The position numbers were made by a program, and so were the translations under genes. The notes under the pieces are model-generated. The model was not told the origin of the DNA, ran no database searches, and was given only the letters and a program-made list of their open reading frames with translations. A stretch of DNA of 64,000 bases from Paenibacillus jilunlii (GTDB taxonomy: Bacteria; Bacillota; Bacilli; Paenibacillales; Paenibacillaceae): the NCBI RefSeq assembly GCF_900102965.1, contig NZ_FNGM01000007.1, positions 246,982 to 310,981 of the forward strand, read 5' to 3'. Positions 43,169-52,400 of the stretch are shown here, piece after piece. Each line of letters starts with the position of its first letter. Position 1 is the first letter of the stretch.

Positions 43169-44827
43169 TTAGAAGCGGCCGGAGCGGAAAATAGCATACA
43201 ACAGCCAGGCGAACATCAACAGTGAGATTACAGTGCCGATTTCCAGCATCGGCAGCCTCCACAGCATCGTTTGCGCCCCGCTGATGGAGGAGCCGATAAT
43301 CAGGCCGAGCAGCACGAGGCTAAGCGCAAGCAGCACAATGCTGAAGGACATCTGATTGCTTATCCGATCCAGCTTCTTCACCAATTGCTCAAGCTGCGGA
43401 GAAACCACTTCCACTTGCATCTTTCCCTTGCGCAGCATTGCACTTAACCGGCCCATAGTTCCGGGCAGTTCACTCGCGATCTGGAAGTATTCCGGGACAT
43501 CCTCCAGCATGTTCTTCAGAAAGCTCCAGGGGTTCAGGCGTTCCAAAAACAGCCTTTTCCCAATCGGTTCTGCGACATCAAACACACTGAAATCCGGATC
43601 AAGCTCAGCTACCACCCCTTCGGTAGTGAGAATGGATTTTCCAACCATGGTCAGCTCGGAGGGAATACGAATCCGGTGCTTAAAAGCCACACCGAATAAA
43701 TCATTAATCATTTCTCCCAAACGTACCTCTTTTAGAGGAACATCGTAGAACTTGGTCCGCATCTCCTCTACATCCGCGTACAGCTTCCCCCGGTCCACTT
43801 CTGCAGGGATCATACCCAAATGCCCGATGGCACGCATCACCCCCTTGGAGCTTCTGTTCCGTAAAGCGATAATAAAGGAAGCAAAATGTTTTTGTGTATG
43901 AGCGGATAGCCGCCCCACCATCCCGAAATCCAGAAGTGCAATCTCTTCCCCGGGGAGAACCAGAATATTGCCGGGATGGGGATCGGCATGAAACACACCG
44001 TCAACCAGTATTTGCTGAAAAATAGCATCTGCAATCCGTTCGGCCACTACACGGGTCCGTATGCCCTGCTTCTTGAGCTGCGATGTATCCGATAGGCGTA
44101 TGCCTTGGATATACTCCATGGTCAATACTTTTTGGCTGGAATAAGGCCGGTAAACAGCTGGAATGCGTACATGCCTCATTTTGTCCGCCGCGCGGGTAAA
44201 GCGTTCCAAATGAGCAGCCTCCTGCCTGTAATCGAGTTCAGCAAGCAGACCCTGGCCCAGCTCCTCCACCACCTCGGTCAAACGGTAGCTTGCCGACCAA
44301 CTGCCCCGGCGGTCGGCAAGCCGCGCCAGATCTGCCAAAATATCCAGATCTGTTTCGACAATTGCGGAAAGCTGTGGCCGCTGAACCTTGACTGCCACTT
44401 CCTTGCCATCAGCCAGAACAGCACGATGAACCTGCCCGATTGAGGCGGAAGCCAGAGGTAACGGCTCAAAGGTTCGAAAGAGCTGCGACATGGGAGCCCC
44501 CAATTCCTCTTCAATCACTCTGGATACGTCGGCATAAGGAAACGGAGGTACGGCATCCTGAAGCTTAGCCAATTCCTTTAAAACGGGCTGCGGAACCAAA
44601 TCCGGCCGGGTGCTTGCCAGCTGTCCCAGCTTGATGAACGTGGTACCCAGTTCTTCCAGCAGCAAGCGGATACGCTTGCCTGCGTTGTCCCAATCCATTG
44701 CACCATTTGCGGCAGCAGCGGCCTCCCTGCTATTGCTGTAGACGATAAATTCGAATCCGCTGCGGGCAAGTGCCGAACTGATCGTCCGGTAGCGCTGCAA
44801 TTGTCTGAATTTTTTTTGCGCCCCCAA
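43169..44827 (-). CDS. UbiB/ABC1 (AarF)-family kinase-like protein
   Basis: A 552-residue atypical kinase of the UbiB family. The KxGQ motif (TTFIKLGQLASTRPDLVP, about residue 65), A-rich loop ASIGQVH, catalytic VAVKVQRP lysine, HADPHPGN and IALLDFGMVG are all intact. Two C-terminal transmembrane helices (about 495-550) anchor it. UbiB proteins support coenzyme Q or other lipid metabolism by ATPase activity. In a bacterium of this type the target could be menaquinone or membrane lipids. A TTG start follows GGGGGTGCCGGA. It is downstream of the phasin-like gene by 13 bases. Confidence 0.9.
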   Translation of the reverse strand: MGAQKKFRQLQRYRTISSALARSGFEFIVYSNSREAAAAANGAMDWDNAGKRIRLLLEELGTTFIKLGQLASTRPDLVPQPVLKELAKLQDAVPPFPYADVSRVIEEELGAPMSQLFRTFEPLPLASASIGQVHRAVLADGKEVAVKVQRPQLSAIVETDLDILADLARLADRRGSWSASYRLTEVVEELGQGLLAELDYRQEAAHLERFTRAADKMRHVRIPAVYRPYSSQKVLTMEYIQGIRLSDTSQLKKQGIRTRVVAERIADAIFQQILVDGVFHADPHPGNILVLPGEEIALLDFGMVGRLSAHTQKHFASFIIALRNRSSKGVMRAIGHLGMIPAEVDRGKLYADVEEMRTKFYDVPLKEVRLGEMINDLFGVAFKHRIRIPSELTMVGKSILTTEGVVAELDPDFSVFDVAEPIGKRLFLERLNPWSFLKNMLEDVPEYFQIASELPGTMGRLSAMLRKGKMQVEVVSPQLEQLVKKLDRISNQMSFSIVLLALSLVLLGLIIGSSISGAQTMLWRLPMLEIGTVISLLMFAWLLYAIFRSGRF

Positions 44828-44840
44828 TCCGGCACCCCCG

Positions 44841-45140
44841 TTAGTTGTTTAGACCTTTACTTTGTTCAAGCGCAAGCACACGAAGCTTTAACTGCTTAAG
44901 CTCCTCCAAGGCAGCCAAGTTTTCTTCCGACAAAATCGCCTGAACCCGTTCGGTAATTCTTCCCTCCATCCGCTGCTCTTCTTCTTTGCGATGGATAAGC
45001 TTCTCCGCCAGTGCGCGGGCCTCCAGACGTCCCACCTCTCCTTTTTTCACCAATTCACTCACGGTTAGTTCGATTTGTTCCTTACCCGCAGCCGCGAGGC
45101 CAATCCCCAGCATTATCGCTTTTTCCAACGCTGTTTTCAT
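44841..45140 (-). CDS. Phasin-like protein (PhaI/PhaF helix type)
   Basis: A 99-residue, mostly helical protein (MKTALEKAIMLGIGLAAAGKE, then VSELVKKGEVGRLEARALAE and a C-terminal coiled coil ENLAALEELKQLKLRVLALE). This is the pattern of the small phasin/polyhydroxyalkanoate-system family proteins frequently located next to UbiB genes. It may coat lipid or polymer surfaces or partner with UbiB. The ATG overlaps the patatin stop (ATGA), and AAAGGAGCTGGAAACAA precedes it. An upstream 35-codon extension lies within the patatin gene and is rejected. Confidence 0.72.
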   Translation of the reverse strand: MKTALEKAIMLGIGLAAAGKEQIELTVSELVKKGEVGRLEARALAEKLIHRKEEEQRMEGRITERVQAILSEENLAALEELKQLKLRVLALEQSKGLNN

Positions 45141-45955
45141 TTGTTTCCAGCTCCTTTGATGAGATGATTTGCTTTTGCTATACGGATTTGCCGCTGAAGC
45201 TCTTCTATACTTTGTTCCGCAGCGTCCTCGCCCGCCTTGATGCATTCCTGTGATTTGGTAAAGTCAAAGGCCGCGAAAGTTCCAACGTCAGGCCGGATCA
45301 CAAAGTCTGCCAGCTTCAGACTGGCATGCTTGCGTTCCGCCGTCATCAGGCTGTACGAGCGATACACCACTTCGACCATATTGCGCGGCGGCTTTTTCTC
45401 ATGTTCTCTCGCCACGTCTACGGCAATGACAAAGCAGGTATCCTCAGCCAGCGCTTCCTCCACCGGCAAATTGTTCAGTACCCCACCGTCCACCAGCATC
45501 TGATCTCCATCCATCAGCGGCGCAAAAACACCCGGAAATGCGGTGGTTGCTCTGAGGACAGTGCCGAGATCCCCTTGATCCAGCACCACCTGCTTTCCTA
45601 TCATCAGATCAACTGCGATTGCTTTGAATTCAACCGGGAATTGTTCGATCGGCAAGTCGTGTTTGCCGTGCCTTTGCAGCAATTCGTTGATCGTATTATG
45701 GACCGCATTGCCGGCAAGCAAGCCACGGTGACGGATACCAAAATCGATCAAACGATATTTTGGTGTACTGAGCAACAATTGTTCAATATCTCCAGCGGAA
45801 ACACCTGCTGCGTACAAGCCTCCAATTGCCCCGCCCATGCTTGTGCCTACAATACGGTCTATCCGGATTCCATGTCGCTCAAAAGCTTTCAATACGCCCA
45901 GATGTGCCAGCCCCCTGACTGCTCCGCCGCCCAGAACAAGTCCTGTTTTCCCCAT
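45137..45955 (-). CDS. Patatin-like phospholipase
   Basis: A 272-residue patatin-family acyl hydrolase. The oxyanion motif GLVLGGGAVRGLAHLGVLKA is near residue 5, the nucleophile Ser is in GTSMGG (about 40) and the catalytic Asp in VDGGVLNNLPVEEA (about 155). It has no signal peptide. The MGKTG start follows TGGAGTGCAAT. It is close to bacterial RssA-type proteins. It is translationally coupled with the phasin-like gene. It probably hydrolyses phospholipids or related esters inside the cell. Confidence 0.88.
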   Translation of the reverse strand: MGKTGLVLGGGAVRGLAHLGVLKAFERHGIRIDRIVGTSMGGAIGGLYAAGVSAGDIEQLLLSTPKYRLIDFGIRHRGLLAGNAVHNTINELLQRHGKHDLPIEQFPVEFKAIAVDLMIGKQVVLDQGDLGTVLRATTAFPGVFAPLMDGDQMLVDGGVLNNLPVEEALAEDTCFVIAVDVAREHEKKPPRNMVEVVYRSYSLMTAERKHASLKLADFVIRPDVGTFAAFDFTKSQECIKAGEDAAEQSIEELQRQIRIAKANHLIKGAGNK

Positions 45956-45969
45956 ATTGCACTCCATTT

Positions 45970-46449
45970 CTACTCGTTTGACTTTATCCCAGAATAATTT
46001 GTATGCTCATTACTGTCCGCAGACGCTGTTCCCGGCATAATTGGACGATGCGCTACATAATGCCGCCATTGCGCATAAAAGTGGTACAAAAAGGTTCCGG
46101 TAAGCATTGCAGTGCCTATGGACAAATCGCGAACCACCAGCCACAGCAGGATCGTAAGAATAAGGCAGTACATCAATCCAACGCTGCCCGAAAAAAACAA
46201 GTGCTTGATATTCTCCGGGTCCTGATGATGCTTAAGATGCACCTTCTTCAACACAGTTAATGCGTAATGATGATGTACATAACGGTGCGCGAAATGTTCA
46301 AAAACAGCGAACAGTACGGCCCCGAGGATGAAACCAATAGACGTCCTAATCCAATCGAAGTAAATGCAGGTGAGCGCAATCCCTATAAAGCTCATATTCA
46401 CGTTGAAACGGACAGTAGGATGGTTATAAAACTCCTCGTAGTAATTCAC
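45970..46449 (-). CDS. Fatty acid hydroxylase / sterol desaturase-like protein
   Basis: A 159-residue membrane protein with three to four helices and the histidine clusters of the di-iron hydroxylase superfamily: FEHFAHRYVHHHY, VHLKHHQDPENIKH and QWRHYVAHRP. GTG (VNYYEEFY) after GAGGGTTGTCT is the best start. It probably hydroxylates or desaturates a membrane lipid chain. It is the first gene of the hydroxylase-patatin-phasin-UbiB operon, behind a copy of the ACAYAAAAGACCC motif. Confidence 0.8.
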   Translation of the reverse strand: MNYYEEFYNHPTVRFNVNMSFIGIALTCIYFDWIRTSIGFILGAVLFAVFEHFAHRYVHHHYALTVLKKVHLKHHQDPENIKHLFFSGSVGLMYCLILTILLWLVVRDLSIGTAMLTGTFLYHFYAQWRHYVAHRPIMPGTASADSNEHTNYSGIKSNE

Positions 46450-46470
46450 AGACAACCCTCTTTCAAAAAA

Positions 46471-46514
46471 ACATAAAAGACCCAAAAACTAATGAAAAGC
46501 AGAAGCTTTGTCAA
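46471..46514 (-). promoter_or_regulatory. Promoter/operator of the hydroxylase operon (motif copy 2)
   Basis: ACATAAAAGACCCAAAAAC from 46471 matches copy 1 in 18 of 19 bases. On the minus strand TTGACA (46514-46509) is followed after 17 bases by TAGTTT (46491-46486), which lies inside the motif. Confidence 0.6.
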
Positions 46515-47188
46515 GCTAAAGCTTCGTGCAGCATATTTGACAACAATCTTTGGTCCTGATTCGACAGTTGATTCATGATGCGGAGAAATTCGGATACCAG
46601 TTCTGTAAACTCGGTACCAAGCTCCTCATTGATGGCTTGAATAATGGTGCCGAGAACCGTCCCCACAAACATCAGGGTTCCATTCTCGCTGCCCGGTGTT
46701 TTGCTGACCACCAGACGGATCAACGTTTCTGTTTTGCCGCCAAGCTTCTTTACATAAACAAGCAGCAGGCCGAGAATATAGCCGCAAAACTCAATGCTGG
46801 ATGCCTTCGAAGGAATTTCGTTCATCACTTTTCGGATCAGATCGTTAACATTGCCATTCTTTACGTTTTGCAGCAGATCGCGGATATGCGCCACCGTCTG
46901 CTCCCAGTCCGCCGGATGAAAGGAATCGCTTCGGTTCTGCTTGAACAGCTCGGACGCCTTGACCGTGGGCGAGAACACTACCTGCGAACGGCCGGTTTCC
47001 TTGGAATTCACTTCATAGCTTCGTGTTACAAAGCCAAGCTTTTCAATTTCCTTCAGCATGTCATAAGCAGTCCATTTACTGACTCCCAATGAACGGGCCA
47101 GTGTCTCATAATGAATAGGCAAACGGGTTCGCTGATACAGCTCAACCAGTTGCCCCAATAATTGCAACCGTCTTTTTGTAAGCGCCAT
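46511..47188 (-). CDS. Winged-helix transcriptional regulator of the lipid cluster
   Basis: A 225-residue protein. The N-terminal winged helix (residues about 5-70: LQLLGQLVELYQRTRLPIHY, then ETLARSLGVSKWTAYDMLKE and IEKLGFVTRSYEV) is followed by a helical domain of about 140 residues that I do not recognise. It contains LRDLLQNVKNGNVNDLIRKV and hydrophobic repeats of LLLVYVKKLG type. It lies upstream of the hydroxylase-UbiB operon. Copies of one A-rich motif lie before it, before that operon and before the HD-MMPL operon, so it is the probable local repressor and autoregulator. GAGGTGAACATCC precedes the ATG. Confidence 0.75.
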   Translation of the reverse strand: MALTKRRLQLLGQLVELYQRTRLPIHYETLARSLGVSKWTAYDMLKEIEKLGFVTRSYEVNSKETGRSQVVFSPTVKASELFKQNRSDSFHPADWEQTVAHIRDLLQNVKNGNVNDLIRKVMNEIPSKASSIEFCGYILGLLLVYVKKLGGKTETLIRLVVSKTPGSENGTLMFVGTVLGTIIQAINEELGTEFTELVSEFLRIMNQLSNQDQRLLSNMLHEALA

Positions 47189-47203
47189 GGATGTTCACCT
47201 CAA

Positions 47204-47301
47204 GGGTTTTTTGGTTTTTTGTGTATTTTAATATTACCACTCACTTCCTTCGCCCGTCAATCTGAGACTAAGGTATAATTATGTTTTTTAGTTTTTTGTG
47301 T
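47204..47301. promoter_or_regulatory. Regulator promoter region with motif copies 3 and 4
   Basis: On the minus strand ACACAAAAAACCAAAAAACC (from 47224) and ACACAAAAAACTAAAAAACA (from 47301) are relatives of the motif at 43087 and 46471, here in opposite orientation and 77 bases apart. Between them TTGACG and TAATAT (18-base spacer, minus strand, about 47260-47230) give a plausible promoter for the regulator. Confidence 0.5.
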
Positions 47302-47442
47302 CCGAGAAGGATTTCCTCGTTTATCTTCAAAAGCCGCATATCCCTCTTGCCGATATTGTCTCATCCAATGTTTAACTCGATCTTTGTCATACACTCCGAG
47401 ATGCTCCGGATAATATTTAATCTCCTGCCCCTTGATTGCCAA
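47257..47442 (-). pseudogene. IS3-type transposase OrfA fragment
   Basis: A 61-residue frame with YYPEHLGVYDKDRVKHWMRQ and YRQEGYAAFEDKRGNPSR, matching the N-terminal helix-turn-helix of IS3/IS150-type OrfA proteins. The rest of OrfA, OrfB and the terminal repeats are missing. The last dozen residues are made from motif copy 4. It is a decayed insertion sequence next to the lipid cluster. Confidence 0.6.
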
Positions 47443-47464
47443 GCAATGGTATAATTATGAGGTT

Positions 47465-47614
47465 ATGCTTAAATGGTTCTCTTTTACGAATATTGTGATG
47501 GCTATCGGTCCAGGCTTTCTGTGGAATGAACGAAAAAGTCGGAACGGAAGCTCGGTGGGGTTGGCCATTGTCATTTTACTCGGGACAATTAATACCTTCT
47601 TACCAGCAGGTTAG
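47465..47614 (+). CDS. Possible small membrane protein
   Basis: A 49-residue frame (MLKWFSFTNIVMAIGPGFLW, then ERKSRNGSSVGLAIVILLGT) with two hydrophobic stretches and no convincing ribosome site. It may be a remnant. No family recognised. Confidence 0.25.
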   Translation: MLKWFSFTNIVMAIGPGFLWNERKSRNGSSVGLAIVILLGTINTFLPAG

Positions 47615-47617
47615 GGC

Positions 47618-47758
47618 ATGTTTACAACAGCGTTGCCACAAACCTTCGATCATATCTGGTTTTATCTGACTGGAATGATCGTATCAGCTTTCGCCCACCG
47701 AAATTTGATCATGATTGCAAAATTCCCAGCCAAAAAAAGTTTGAAAGACAAAAAATGA
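47618..47758 (+). CDS. Possible small membrane protein 2
   Basis: A 46-residue frame (MFTTALPQTFDHIWFYLTGM, then IVSAFAHRNLIMIAKF and a lysine-rich end) immediately after the previous one in a different frame. The two may be halves of one broken gene. The ribosome site is poor. Confidence 0.22.
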   Translation: MFTTALPQTFDHIWFYLTGMIVSAFAHRNLIMIAKFPAKKSLKDKK

Positions 47759-47927
47759 TCTGGTGATTAACACAAAGCTGCTAAAGATCAGGCGGAGCTC
47801 TACTACCAGTTGCTCCACCTGAGTACTTTCCATTTTTAAAATTATCAGCTACATAAGCGATGTTTTTATTTAGATCGTATCCATATTGTAAGTATTGAGA
47901 ATAGGGTTTCTGAAAGGCTTATAACCC
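47759..47927. other. Short intergenic region before GH32-like gene 3' end
   Basis: No gene is seen. GGCGGAGCTCTACTACCAGTTGCTCC near 47792-47818 has weak dyad symmetry and may be a poor terminator for the minus-strand gene. Confidence 0.3.
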
Positions 47928-49349
47928 CTAGAGAGTTTCTATCTTCACCCGTTTAAACTCCGCCACACCCTGACTGACGAATATGGCAAGCTTTCCTTGC
48001 TGAATATCATACATTCTGGCACTCATCGCCACATCTCCGCCAACATAAATTTCGCAAATCGTGCCGTCAATAAACATCTTCAGCTCATATTCCTGTTCCG
48101 GCAGCAGCTTGAGCGGACGTTCCAGCTCCACATCATAAGGGAAGGTTTTACCGCCCTCTTCAGATTGCATAATCGGCCCACGGAAGGTAATTCGGCTGCG
48201 CTGGGGCTCCAGCGTGATATAGTAGGCATAATCAAGACTTTCGCCTGCCCGAAGCATGAAACCCAACCCCTGGGTCGACCCTGAGAAACGTATGGTTGTA
48301 GAAATCTTGCATTGATCGGGCAGCTCTTCCTGTGTGATACAACCTGCAAAGGCATAAGGAGATTCACAGAGCAGCACATCGTCCGTGATCGACCAGTCTC
48401 CGGTGATTCCCTCAAAATTCGCGGGTACCTGTTTGTCAAAAGCAGAGTCAACCGTTGCGGGAACGTTCACACCGAGCGTTCCATCCGGACGTTGAATAAT
48501 TTCATGCACAATCATATTGCCGCCCCAATCCCAGGTGTCATAATCTTTGCCTGAGGCTTTAGGCGGATTCCAGCCGAACAGGTCGTCGTTCTTCGTCGGA
48601 TTCCAGCCGAACAAATACCGCTTCTCTCCATCGGATACTGATTTAGCCGCATAATAAGCCCGTCCATCAAAAGCTTCTTCCGGCGGTGTAATCCATGGTC
48701 CGTTCAAGGAACGACTCATCCGGTAAAAAGTACCGAAACGCCCCGTATAGGAAGAATATATCAGATACCACCAATCTCCCATCCGGAACAAGTCCGGGCA
48801 TTCATGTGCGCCTACATGCAGGTTCGGTGCATACAGCGGCTCACGGTACTCCCAATGCTTGAGATCCTTGGACGACAGCAGACCGGTGCAGCCTTTACGG
48901 TTCGTCGGTCCTTTTGCCAGGGCTGCAATCAGCATCCAATACTGGCCTTCTTCTTCATTCCAGAATACAAAAGGATCACGCCAGTCCGCCAGCTCATAAA
49001 TTTCGCCATCCGGACCAAAAGTGTCTTCAGGAATCGGCTCCCATGTTCGCAGATCCTTGCTAACGGCATGGCAGGCGTACTGTTTCCCTTCGGGAAAGAT
49101 ACAATAGAACATATGATAGACATCGTCCACTTTGAGAATATGGCCGGTTCCGCCTTCGATCTTGCAAGCTCCATCTTCTCTGTAATTCACGAAATCTTTC
49201 GTGCCAAGCAAATGCCAGCCATGATCAAGACCTTCCCGGTAGTTGTCTCTCCACCCGTGCAGATAGAACAGCTTAAACTCTCCATCTTCGTAATAGGGAA
49301 TAACGTCCCCTACCCAAGCATTATCCGGACGATAAAAAAATTCCTTCAT
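47928..49349 (-). CDS. Atypical GH32-like fructosidase (WVGDVIP type), copy 2
   Basis: A 473-residue paralogue of the enzyme at 36608-38071. The first catalytic block is NAWVGDVIPYY (Asp15), the second LADWRDPFVFW and the third HECPDLFRMG. The C-terminal sandwich ends with EICEIYVGGDVAMSARMYDI-like sequence. There is no signal peptide. GGGAGGAATAATTA is the ribosome site. It follows the secreted fructanase gene on the same strand, but a strong terminator lies in between, so expression depends on read-through or a hidden promoter within about 50 bases. It probably acts on imported fructosyl products. Confidence 0.78.
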   Translation of the reverse strand: MKEFFYRPDNAWVGDVIPYYEDGEFKLFYLHGWRDNYREGLDHGWHLLGTKDFVNYREDGACKIEGGTGHILKVDDVYHMFYCIFPEGKQYACHAVSKDLRTWEPIPEDTFGPDGEIYELADWRDPFVFWNEEEGQYWMLIAALAKGPTNRKGCTGLLSSKDLKHWEYREPLYAPNLHVGAHECPDLFRMGDWWYLIYSSYTGRFGTFYRMSRSLNGPWITPPEEAFDGRAYYAAKSVSDGEKRYLFGWNPTKNDDLFGWNPPKASGKDYDTWDWGGNMIVHEIIQRPDGTLGVNVPATVDSAFDKQVPANFEGITGDWSITDDVLLCESPYAFAGCITQEELPDQCKISTTIRFSGSTQGLGFMLRAGESLDYAYYITLEPQRSRITFRGPIMQSEEGGKTFPYDVELERPLKLLPEQEYELKMFIDGTICEIYVGGDVAMSARMYDIQQGKLAIFVSQGVAEFKRVKIETL

Positions 49350-49395
49350 TAATTATTCCTCCCGTTGCTCTAAGTGGCTAAGCATTCATTTAGTG

Positions 49396-49457
49396 AAAAA
49401 GAGAAAGCCGGAGTCATGGCCAACGCTGACATCACCTTGCTTCTCCGGCTTTCTTTT
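49396..49457. terminator. Strong bidirectional terminator after secreted fructanase gene
   Basis: AGAAAGCCGGAG (49402-49413) pairs perfectly with CTCCGGCTTTCT (49443-49454), with T-rich flanks for both strands. On the minus strand it starts six bases after the fructanase stop. Confidence 0.88.
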
Positions 49458-49461
49458 GCAG

Positions 49462-52400
49462 TTATTTATTTATTTTGATCTTCGCATGCTCCAGCTCGCT
49501 GCCCGTAACCTGTGCCTGCAGTTCCTTTAATACTTCTGCGGGGACTTCGATTTCCACATCTGTATTTTTAATCTTCAGGGCATTCTTGCCGTCATTTGCA
49601 GCAGTGGTCACAGGGAACAGCACCTGCCGCTCTCCCTTTGCCATTTCAAATGACAAGCTGTTCTGGCTCTCCGGTTTGTTTGCCGGAATCACAGGGCTGC
49701 TCGGAGGACTAGTTGGGACAGCTGTTCCGGTTGGACCAGTCGGTCCAGTTGGGCCAGTCGGATTCTGCACCTTAACCGGTACATTGAAATCATCGACGTT
49801 AATATGTCCGAAGCCGCCTGTGGATTGGTCAACCACCTTAATATAGAGCTCCTCGCCGATATACTGTGAAGCATCCCAAATTTTCCGTTGATACTCCTCG
49901 TAATTGGTGGCAGTCTCTTTAAATAGCTCTTTGCCGTCCGATGCCCGGACCAGCGCAACATAGAGCTTATCGATATCACGCCCGCCGCTGACCAGGAAGT
50001 TGAGCTTGCCGTTCCCGCCTAGGACAAAGGGCTGCGACTTCAGCGTTCCCGTTAAGCTGTCACCGCCGGCTGCCTCGTTGAAGCCCCACAAATGATAGCC
50101 GCCCGGAATTTTATGCGACGGATTGAAGTAGATCGTGTCCCAGAAGAACTTGGCATCGGTCACATGGACATCCTGGAAGGCGTTCCCTTCCGTAATCCAG
50201 CCTGTTAAGTCGCCTGTGGCAAAATCATGGTTAGGCAGATCCGTAATATCGGTGTACACCGAGTTATCCCAGTTGTCAGGAACATCGACCGGAGCAGCCG
50301 GATCACCCGTCAAGGCATTCATATTCCATACTTCCATCGACTTGACCGTTATATCTTTGTCGCCCCAGACCTGCAAGCCCAAGGAATCGTATCTTCCTAC
50401 ATAGACGCGGGTTGTCAGCTTTTTCTTGTAATTGGCAAAGGCTTCAACAACCGAACGGTCGAGGAAAATATGCAGCTTCAAGTTCTCTCCGTCCAGATCC
50501 ACGTATCCGCCTTGGATGCCGTCCACGCGCACATCCGGATCAATGCTGCTCTTGGTCCGGTCCACATTGAACGTCCCATTCGTCTTGTCATAGTAAATCA
50601 GCGTTTCCTCCTGGCCGTTATCGGAGCGCCGCACTTTGAGACCGAACTTCTGGGCTTCACCCGGATCAATTTCCATCACGATCTCCAGCATGTCGCCTTT
50701 GACATTGTGGATCAATTGATTGGCAGCAGCCAAATTTTTGTCCGTGAAATCAACTACCTTATCTCCCCGGAGACTCTGCAATTCTTGAATGGGCTCAATG
50801 CGCAATTTATCATGGCCGTCCAGGCTTAGGGAAACTGGCAGTGCCAGATTATGAGCCCATCCAGCCTGATATTCAGCCTGCGGCGTTCTTACATTTTGCA
50901 CCATAGAGTATACGACCGTTCTTCCGTCAGGTGTAACCATCCCGCTCTCTGCGGTCAAATAACCATCCCCCACATCCATTTTGGAGGGAGCGTCCTGATC
51001 AGGTATAAACTTGAAGTTATCTCTATCCCAGGTGCCTATCCAGTAAAAGACCTCAACATCTCTTAGCACATCGTTTGCCGGCGGAACCTGCTCCGGTTTC
51101 TCATGCGGGTTGATCATGAAAATATACTTCTGCTTGCCTGTGCTATCCTTGCCTACCGGCAGCAGCACCGGCAGTTCCCATACCGTGCCAAGCTCCGGAT
51201 ACAGGCTTCTGTCACTGACGTATAATGGCCCCTTATACTCCCAGTTGTACATATCGTCGGATACGTATACCAACGCTGTACCGCTGCTGAAATCTTTAAG
51301 ACCAGAGGTTACCAGCTGATACCACTTGTCTGTCTCTTTGTCATACCATACAAACGGGTCTCTGAACTCGTTATGAATACCGTTTCCGTTCTGCTCTGTA
51401 ACCGGTTCAGGATATTTCTCCCACTTCTCCAGATTAGGGTCCGACAAATCAGCCGGCGTTGCAAGCCCTGTTCTTTGGTTCGGTGACAGAGAGTCATTGC
51501 CGGCGGTGTAGAACAGAACAGGATTGCCGTCACGGTCATATGCTGCACTGCCTGACCATACTCCATCCGGGTCAAGGGTGCCTGCTTCAGGCGCAAGTGC
51601 AGGTCTTACATTCTCCCAATGCACCATATCGTCGCTTACCCAATGTCCCCAGTGGATTTGATGCCAGTATGGACCTTGCGGGTTATGCTGATAAAATAAA
51701 TGGTATTTGCCGTTATAATAAATCGGTGCATGCGCTTCATTCATCCAGTTTTGCGGAGGCATCGCATGGTACTGAGGACGGTGCTGATCACCATCGAATA
51801 CACTAGGGTCCTCATCAATATCGCCGTTTGGAATTTCCGGAACCGAACCGCCATGAAGTGTCTTTACACTCTCATATTCAGCAAGGATCTCCTGACTCGT
51901 AAGCGCTTTGTTCTGGAGTTTCACTTCATCGATGAGTCCGCTGAACATATTGTAGGAGAACAATCCCGCAAACTCTGTAGATCTATTGTTTTTTCCGATA
52001 ATCAGGTTTTCCGTAGAAGGGGTAATCGGAACGTTGACAGGGGTTGCCCCAGAAGCTACTTCCTGACCATTTAAATATAATTTAATGATTCCGTCCTTTT
52101 TGTCGAACGTAGCTGCTACGTAATTCCATTTGTATTTTTCGAGCGGATGGTCTTTGACCCATACCTGAATCCACTGTCCGCTAATTCCGACCTGCATTGA
52201 CCATGTGCCGTGCCGGTACATCCCCAAAGCAAATCCTTCTGTCTTATCCTGATCGGACTGGTTCACGATCGCAGACAGCTTGTTTCCGTCTCCCCATTCA
52301 TAGCTGCGCGGAGCGACCCAAGCTTCAAGGGTTAACGCGTCACTTACTGGAACGGCATCCTTTGCGTTGACCTCGATATCATTTGAGTATCCATCGAATA

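Noticed and set aside
47257..47442. Complete insertion sequence
   Set aside because: Only a helix-turn-helix fragment of OrfA is present. No OrfB, terminal inverted repeats or target duplication was found.
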